From Dendrocalamus latiflorus (Eukaryota; Streptophyta; Magnoliopsida; Poales; Poaceae), in the NCBI GenBank assembly GCA_017311315.1, contig CM029612.1, positions 25,006,831-25,070,830 on the forward strand: a stretch of 64,000 nt of DNA. The letters run 5' to 3'. A program made the translations under genes and the position numbers. The stretch's first letter is position 1. Every line of letters begins with the position of its first letter. Shown here in pieces: positions 57,301 through 64,000 of the stretch. The notes under the pieces are model-generated. The model ran no database searches, was not told the DNA's origin, and saw only the letters and a program-made list of their open reading frames with translations.

Positions 57301-59931
57301 CACCCGATAACCCATAGTAAAGCTAAATTACGTGTATTTGGATTTATTTGGACTTTTGAGTTATCTGCATTCATTTGGATTCAGTTGTTTAGCGCGTAAT
57401 TAGAAATTGGAGTCATGAAGAATCAAGGGAACAAGCGTGGTCAGAGCGAAGTGAAGACAAAGCATAGAAGCTCAAGAGAAAGCATTGTGTGAGCTCGAGA
57501 CCGCGGTAAACCGTGCAAGGCGAGTCAATACTTTGATCATGTTGAACCTATATTTTCTGCAAATTATTTTTGTTTAAATTATCAAATTGCATGCTGTTAT
57601 TTTATATGCAAATATATGTTTAATTTAAGATTCTAGTTATATGCCCATTATTTAACTTGATTAATATTCCACCTCCTTTGAAATATTTGAATATGTGAAC
57701 CTTGTCACCCTAGCAAAATTATAATAGTAACCTTTCAAAAATTAGTCCATAATTATATGCCATGCTTAGTATTGCTTGGAAACTCATGGGCGCAAGAACG
57801 GCCAAGCATCACTTTTAATCATGAGAAAAGTTGGTTGGCCAGTCATAGTGGTAATGACTGGTATATGTTGGATATGATTATTTTATACTCCTAAAAACCT
57901 TAAATTGCTTATCTATATGGGCGGATGGTTCGGGGGTGTGGTGCAGGGGTGCATGAGAGTGTGGTTAGTGGTAGAACCGCCCAGATACCTCTAAGGACCG
58001 AATCTTGTCATGACCTCCTATGTAAAACAGTGCAACCACAAGTCTGTAAAGTACAACTTGGCTAAGTAAATTTATCGAAACTCCTGGACTCATCTCACTG
58101 GTAGTGGAAAGAAGTGGATTCGCAAGGGCAAGAGGAGGCCAAAAGGGACACCGAGTGGAGGGTGAAGTAACTAGCCGTACTAGCGTTGCGGGGAGTGGAG
58201 CCCGGTTGCGCTAGTAGATGTGGTTACATCCCGTGCATAGTATGGGACCCACCGCAAGTGGGAGCAGCCCATAAGGTAAGATGACAACAGGAGCTAGATA
58301 CTTTGAAAAGTCACTGTGATGGTCTACTCAACCATGTGGCTAAGGAATCATGTGGGGCAACGAGCGGATTGTCTCTTGTGGTGAAAGTGCACAAACTCTG
58401 CAGAGTCAAAACTATTCGAATAGCCGTGCCCATGGTCATGGGCGGACATGGGAACTTAACCAGATATAGTTCTATTTCAAAAACTTTGTGGGTGGAAATG
58501 GAAAAGTGGAGGGCAGTGGAAAGCCCGAATTTGTGTTGCCCTGGGTGTCGTCCCAGTGATAATGTAAGCGGCTATAACGCTGAAGGTCTAACATATGGTG
58601 CAGAGACCATGTAATGGTGGATGGAATCTGGATCGATATTATTATTGTATTCTCTTACACATTATGCTTTTGTTCAAAACTGCTAGGTCTTAGGAAATTT
58701 TTAGGTATTATATTTTAGAATAATAATACCTCTCACAAAACAAAATATCAAGAAGAATAAATAGAATCGTAAAAAAAGAAGATGGTTGTTTATGGTAAAC
58801 ACATAAAGATATTGGTGGATTCATGTCGATCATAAGAAGGAAACGATAGTGATGATTCTGGGAGAAATAAATTGGTGGAGCCTAAATGAATAGATAGGCT
58901 AGATATGTGATATAAATGATTTTTGGAGAATTAGGGAGTGCAAAGGTAATTGCTGCATTACAACATTGATATCTAATATGAATTCTTGGGAGATGTTGGC
59001 GATAATGGGATTAATAGGATTTGATTAAATACTAGATGGATGGATTGAATTTATGGGAATTTGGAGATATGATAATTGGAGTATAAACTTGATCAATGAT
59101 ATTCCTGGTGGATGTATACTAGTGAATTAGTTAGAGATGGGTAATGGAAGATAAGGTTGATTGTTGGAAGAACAAATAATGGTTTTGGGATCAATGACAA
59201 AAATGATTGAATTGTTAGAGAGTCCTGATATAAATGATATTGGTGGATATAAAATAAATGATGTCAATCGCTGTTTGGAGTTTTAGGTAGCACTCAATAT
59301 AGAAAGTGTGTGTTTGGTGGATTAAGTAAATGATGATACTCACTGTTTGGAGTTTTAGACATCAATCAATAAAGAAAGTGTATTTTGGTGGATTATGTCA
59401 TTTATGGTAATCGCTAGGTGGAGTTTAGGCAGCAACAATAACAGTATGATTAAATAATAACAATGCTACTAAAAGCGATTTTTGGCAAATAAAATAACCC
59501 AAGCCTCTCTTTTGATAAGTCATGCATACTATTTATTTGCATCCTGTGTATTGGCTCGCGGAGCACGGTGGTTTGTGCTCACACTCGCTTTCACAATAAA
59601 TCCAGAATCAGGAATCAGATCACTACGCTTCAGCAACACTAGTTGGTCTTGGTGGCAAAGAAGATGAAGATGTCGAGGGCTAGGTCGCGAACCTCCAGTT
59701 GGCTGCCTGTGGGCATGTCCTGAGGGTCCACTTGTGTGCTTCGTTTCCGCTGCTGCATTTTATTGATTTCGGCCCAATTGGCCCATGAGTAAGTTTACTA
59801 TTATATTTACGCTTCCGCATGATATGTACTTTGATATTCAAAACTGTAATCTGTGAGCACTATCTACTGATCCAGGGAATAGTGTGGTGGAATCACAGAG
59901 GATTCCGGATATTAAAATCTGGGCCCCTACA
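54390..59931 (+). mobile_element. 5.5-kb LTR-type insertion with CGCAT duplication (solo LTR or non-coding LTR element)
   Basis: It starts TGTAACATCCTAAATTTCG and ends GGGCCCCTACA. The perfect 5-bp duplication CGCAT flanks it (54385-54389, 59932-59936). No internal repeat of its ends was found, and no gag-pol domain is present, so a very large solo LTR is the simplest reading. 54710-55960 is C/T- and GC-rich with open frames of low complexity and no domain; it may be the transcribed leader. 56000-59500 is AT-rich. The insertion lies within a PMD coding segment whose frame continues on both sides. Confidence 0.75.
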
Positions 59932-61341
59932 CGCATAGTCCTCAGTGAACATGTCAAAGACGAGCTTCGTCAGCATCATCCACTATGCCTGGTCATGCCA
60001 GCATAGTGAGGACAGCCTGGCGGGAGCACAGTCCTCCGTCTCCTGAGTAAAGTATGGCTTCCAGCGTACGTTGTCAGTGGTGAGGTGGTCGAGCTGCTCA
60101 CCAAAGTGCTCGTACACATGTGTGACCTACATGTGTGCAAACTATGCCTAAGAGCCAGAACAATGCTTACAAAGGATGACCTGTAATACAAGTACAGTAA
60201 ATTTCTAGGAGAGTACGTGCCCGTCTACAGCACCAAAGGGACCTTACAATCGGCCGGTCCACCATGCCCCTGTGGTACATGTCCCCGTGGTACAGACTAA
60301 TGTGAGTAGCATCGGCCATCCGAGGGAGAAGCACTTGAATGAACACAGCTGCAGTAGGAGGGGACAGCCTGTGAGGACAGAGGTCAGCCTCATCCTGCAG
60401 TATGCCTCGCACAAGTCATGGTACATCATAGCAAACGGTTGATCCCCAGCTGATCTTCACCTCCTCCCCATCGGCGATGACCCTCGCATACCCCACGAGG
60501 CGGGTACCAACAGAGTCACTGCGGCTGCTAGTAAATAATACCCAGTCGAACAGCCACAGCAAGTACGCTTTGAGGTGCCGCAACACCTCAAACTGGCCGG
60601 CCTCTGGGTCCATCTACTCGACCTATGCACAAATAAAAAATTAGCAAGCCTATCATATGCCATGGATAGTGCATCACTACATTGGGAAAATGGATAGCAC
60701 ACGTACCCAGAACTACAAAAGCCATCATAGGGGTGGGCCATGCCTCTGTCGCACTGGGAAGATGTAGTACACTGCCACAGCCTCAGCAGAAGAACCCCCT
60801 CAAATCTGCCTAGTAGGTTGTCACGCCAATCGGTAGGTGCGTCCGATGGGGAGGCAACGGCTATTGCGATAGACAAGCTGAGCAGCATCGTGACATCCTA
60901 TAGAGTGGAGGCCATCTCCCTAAATGGGAGGTGGAAGGTGTGCGTCTTAGGCCACCACCGATCCACCAGAGCTGTCAACATCGACCGGTCAAATAGAAAC
61001 AATCATGACCACATCGAGATGGCCCGAACCTCCCTCTCGTCCTTGACCAGAGCACCGTCCTCATTGGTGGCCTCCACCATCTGCGTGAGTGGTAAAAGGC
61101 CAACATCGCTCAGCCTGCAAAGCATGAAGAAGTAAGTATATAGCAGAAATATGATAAAAAAAGTGCTACAGTTTGCAGACAAACATGTCTCTCCAGCATG
61201 GGTCTAGTCTCCAAGCCCGTCGGGGTATCCATGTATGGACCACCCCCAACTGAGCCGCCTCGTCCCCGTCCTCAGCATGCGGGATGCAATTGCTGGCGTG
61301 GTACTGTGCGTCGACATGTCGGTCCAACAAGCTGAAAGAAT
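59932..61341 (-). pseudogene. PMD gene (plant mobile domain / MAIN-like), N-terminal and central part
   Basis: On the minus strand the first recognisable segment is LLDRHVDAQYHAS, then VHTWIPRRAWRLDPCW (about 61340-61190). After a probable intron come LSDVGLLPLTQMVE and LTALVDRWWPKTHTFHLPF (about 61120-60920), followed by a TAG (60898-60900) and DVTMLLSLSIA. Then come FLLA/YLLW-type segments and ADLCPHRLSPPTAAVF (about 60390), and finally WKPYFTQETEDCAP and MFTEDYA at 59937. The RWRPETHTFHLP...TLQDV signature is that of PF10536 plant mobile domain proteins. Frame changes and at least three stops make it a pseudogene. PMD proteins include host silencing factors (MAIN, MAIL1) and many transposon-encoded relatives. 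Confidence 0.78.
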
Positions 61342-61604
61342 AGTCTGAACCAACAAGGTCACGAGCTATACTTGTAAATCAATTTGAAGTTAGCAATTAT
61401 GACACAATTGGTGATTTAATTATTTATAGCGTAACTTCGAAAAATCTAAAAAAAATTTGTTGCATTCTTGCATAAACTGCATATTCCTCAACATATATAG
61501 CCATAGCCGCATTTCGGCATTAGGATTTTAGGGTTTAGGGTTTCATGAGTTAGGGTTAGGGTATAGCCATAGCGGCATTATAACTATTAACAACTAAATT
61601 AGCG

Positions 61605-61935
61605 TTAGTCTACAACTATATTATTTACAACTATTAACAATATACGATGTACCCGACATAACTATATGTATAATAATTTTAATTGCTAACCTACCATGGT
61701 TTCGAAAGTATAACTACTAAAAATTAAATCGACGTTAGTTGTACGAGTCACACTATTTACAACTATTAACAATACACGATGTATCAGACACAACTACACA
61801 TATAATAATTTTAGTTACTAATCTACCTTGGTTTCAAAAGAAAATCTATAAGGAAGACCTGACACAACTACACATGTAATGATTTTATTTGCTAACTTAC
61901 CGTGGTTTCAAAAGTAAATCTATAAAGAAGTGCAA
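61605..61935. repeat. AT-rich tandem repeat, about 132 bp unit, 2.5 copies
   Basis: ACAACTATTAACAATAYACGATGTA starts units at about 61627 and 61759. A partial third unit begins with ACACAACTACACATGTAAT at 61863. Each contains CTWACCNTGGTTTC. It lies in the 5' flank of the PMD remnant. Confidence 0.75.
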
Positions 61936-62059
61936 GAGACTCACCGTCGTCGATTTGCGGATCTCACCTCCTTTCTTCCACTCCCTCTTCTCCTCCCTTC
62001 TCCATCTCCTCATGGGCACTCGGGCCTCCTCCCTTCTCACGGCCGAAATGGCGAACGGG

Positions 62060-62350
62060 CACTCGGGCTGACGCACACGCGTGGGATATAGCACCGCTAG
62101 TTGCTCCACCGTTGAGTGTTGAGCGACTAGGGGATGTCGTCCAACAATTGAGCAACTAGTAGCTAAAGGGACGTCGCTCAAACGGTGGGCGACTAGTCCA
62201 CTTGGTGCATGACCGTTGGGCAACTAACTTAAGTCGTTCAACGGTGAGGCGATAGAAAATTATTAGTGTAAAATAAAAAAAACAGAGATATATTACTATA
62301 ATTCAGAATAAAAATAGATTATTTTAAAAAAAAAATTCGTCCACCGCCCC
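62060..62350. repeat. Right inverted repeat of the candidate PMD transposon
   Basis: Diverged inverted counterpart of 49451-49710, with GAGCGACTAG and GGGCGACTAG units and the AT-rich outer part TAATTCAGAATAAAAATAG. Confidence 0.6.
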
Positions 62351-62359
62351 GTGCCAGGA

Positions 62360-62856
62360 CGCCATCGGTTCCCAATCCATTTCCTCGGCTACGGGCTTAC
62401 GGCTCTACTCTTTCTGATATTTCATTCCGAAAAGATCAAACAGTTGAATTATTCACTCGGAAAGCGACAGGTTAGCGTCATAGCATCTATGCGATGATGC
62501 ATTGTTTTACGCTCTTTTCTGTCTGGTCGTTTTGATGCATTTTACAATCAGTAGATTCCGTTTCCGTAGCTATTCAATAGTTTCGCATAATTTCACTTCC
62601 TTGCGGTATTCCGTTTTCCTTCTCCATAAATTCCTGTTTCTCTGCACCTTATATTGATACTCATTGTATACTAGATGGTAGTTCGTGATTAGTTCATTGG
62701 CACACCGCCATCTAGTTATTCTTTCATCAAACCAGATTTGAGAGAAGCGAAAACAAAAGGGGGGAATGAAGAATTTGTTTCAGTGTGGCATGCATTTTGC
62801 ATGACTAATCCTGCATCTAAGAAAAGAGTTTTCAACTAAGTTCAACGTTCTTGCAG
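62360..62856. other. Probable intron or upstream flank of the terminal exon
   Basis: No exon could be recognised. It ends in a good pyrimidine-rich acceptor context, GTTCTTGCAG at 62847-62856. Confidence 0.4.
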
Positions 62857-62992
62857 AGATCAGCGCATGCGGAATGAACTGATGCCATCTGATGAATCCT
62901 CTAGCTTCCAGGGGTTATACAGGAACCTCCAAACCCCTGCAGTGCTCATTGGAGCTGCGTTTGTGCTTGTTGATCTCCTGATCTCACTCTGA
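62857..62992 (+). CDS. Terminal exon of an unidentified gene, hydrophobic C-terminal tail
   Basis: After the TTGCAG acceptor the only sensible frame reads DQRMRNELMPSDESSSFQG, then LYRNLQTPAVLIG, then AAFVLVDLLISL and TGA (62990-62992): 44 complete codons plus one leading base. The last 18 or so residues are hydrophobic and could be a tail anchor or final membrane span. The sequence is exon-like in composition and unlike the surrounding repeats. I do not recognise the protein. Upstream exons were not found; they may lie beyond a large transposon-filled intron, or this may be a captured fragment. Confidence 0.5.
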
Positions 62993-62996
62993 CTCG

Positions 62997-64000
62997 TGTG
63001 ACGACCTTCTATTTTGAGCCGTCAAATTTCACTGTAACTGTCCAGAAATTTTAGTTATGCACTGAAAAAATGTGTACTTCAAAGCTGCTCAAACTTTAAT
63101 CATAAAAGCTAAACTTTTATTACAAGAGAATACGACTTAGCAGCCGAGTTTTACAATATTAAAGGCGTCCAAGCCCAAAATTTATGATACACGACAAAAA
63201 AATCTCCCTTAACCATAGGCATGCTTAAGCGTAGTCGAGAACTAGAACCAGTAATCATCACTTTCTACGGAGTCATCGATGCATCCCTCAAAAGATTCCT
63301 TTTTATCCTTCCAAACTCCTTCTGATGATGGTTAAGCAAATATGAGTATAACCGACCTTAGCAAGCCATATGAGGATATCTACTTAATTACTTGCTAAGA
63401 TTTTAATAGAACACTTTTATGGGTGTAAATGCATGCTTGTTTCCAAAGGTATTTAGACTTGAAATACAAAATATTATTTTATTAAGAGAAAATGGGATTT
63501 AACACCTGCACTTATCATCTTGAAGCCATTCAAAACTTACTTGTCTTGTTGAAATCACCTATTAAACACAACTCCATTGACCGGACGACGCATCTGAATA
63601 CTATATATTATACTTTGCATAGTTACCTAGCTTTACCCACAAGATACGCCAAACTCACAATGTCATGCAATAGACACGTAATATGATAATGTGCGACTAA
63701 GCCGAGGTAACAAGGCTATTTCTTCCTTTATGCGACTAAGCTGTGGTAACAAGACTATTTTTTTCATTTCTAGTCTCTACTCGGTAGGTCTAGGCTATTC
63801 AATAACGATTAGGTATCCACTGGTCAGTGCATTATCCGCGCCCCAACATTGAATGGGCTTACCGATATGAAGAATGGCAAGTGGTATAAAAAGTCTAACC
63901 TGTAACTATTCAAGCACATGGAAATACCAGTGTCTTGTGTTTGGTCCTTTTCACTCACATTATGCAATAATTTATTTTTCTAATCTTGGCATCAAGTTCA
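62997..64000 (-). repeat. LTR of an element extending beyond the window
   Basis: It begins TGTGACGACC four bases after the stop codon of the preceding exon. The segment to the window end shares ordered blocks with 19650-20800. No coding sequence is seen. The other end and any target duplication lie outside the window. Strand is a guess. Confidence 0.5.

Larger units (their letters stand above)
49451..62350. mobile_element. Candidate large TIR transposon carrying a decayed plant-mobile-domain gene
   Basis: The first about 260 bp (49451-49710) and last about 290 bp (62060-62350) are similar in inverted orientation. Shared landmarks are TTTTTATTCTGAATTA, ATTTTACACTAATAA, CGCCCA/CTAGTCGCC blocks and GTCGCTCAACGGTGGAG. 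Between them, minus-strand remnants of a PMD gene run from about 61340 down to 50100, split by LTR-type insertions. Without the insertions the element would be roughly 4-5 kb. PMD genes in Mutator-like elements are known; no transposase was seen here and no target duplication could be established. The alternative is two unrelated inverted copies of one repeat. Confidence 0.5.

Noticed and set aside
61530..61560. TTTAGGG-like telomeric repeats
   Set aside because: Only two or three imperfect units; common in plant introns and leaders, and not evidence of a telomere or fusion point.

Overview
The window looks like nuclear DNA from a grass (Poaceae). Two intron-containing host genes have typical plant exon structure, and the rest is dominated by grass-type transposable elements: Ty3/gypsy LTR elements, CACTA, hAT and PIF/Harbinger relics, MITEs and very large LTRs. 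The exact species cannot be told from sequence alone. Nothing bacterial (operons, Shine-Dalgarno sites, CRISPR) is present. Splice sites, target-site duplications (TSDs), frames and repeat identities were worked out by eye.

Host genes. (1) 1320-4678 (+) is a complete four-exon nucleoredoxin of the NRX1 type (579 aa). It has three thioredoxin-fold domains, one per exon, joined by phase-0 introns, plus a C-terminal C1-like zinc finger. (2) 17912-19062 (-) is a complete LAZY/DRO1/NGR-family gravitropism regulator (280 aa). Its first coding exon is 6 nt and its last is 20 nt and encodes the IVLEI terminus. (3) 62857-62992 (+) is the terminal exon of an unidentified gene with a hydrophobic C-terminal tail; an LTR begins 4 bases after its stop codon.

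5-10 kb is a graveyard: a PIF/Harbinger transposase relic broken by a hAT MITE, a UDP-glucose pyrophosphorylase exon fragment between inverted ends, and an intron-bearing EF-1-delta pseudogene. At 10229-15292 lies a near-pristine chromodomain gypsy element (Reina-like, minus strand, 5-bp TSD, LTRs with one visible difference), nested inside an older MITE.

19-26 kb and 41-46 kb hold LTR-derived repeats. Several carry family-specific arrays of a short motif downstream of a TATA-like site.

26349-37708 is an 11.4-kb Tat-type gypsy element. Its gag-pol is on the minus strand and broken by two stops and frame changes. A spliced extra gene of the 'putative gypsy type transposon' family runs on the opposite strand, bracketed by two GC-rich tandem arrays.

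47172-49032 is a short non-autonomous CACTA element with palindromic subterminal repeats and a TTA duplication. From about 49450 to 62350, similar sequences in inverted orientation bracket a decayed plant-mobile-domain (PMD) gene. That gene is itself split by a 5.5-kb LTR-type insertion (54390-59931, CGCAT duplication) and probably by a related insertion before 53991. This looks like a large TIR transposon carrying a PMD gene. The window ends inside another LTR (62997 onward).
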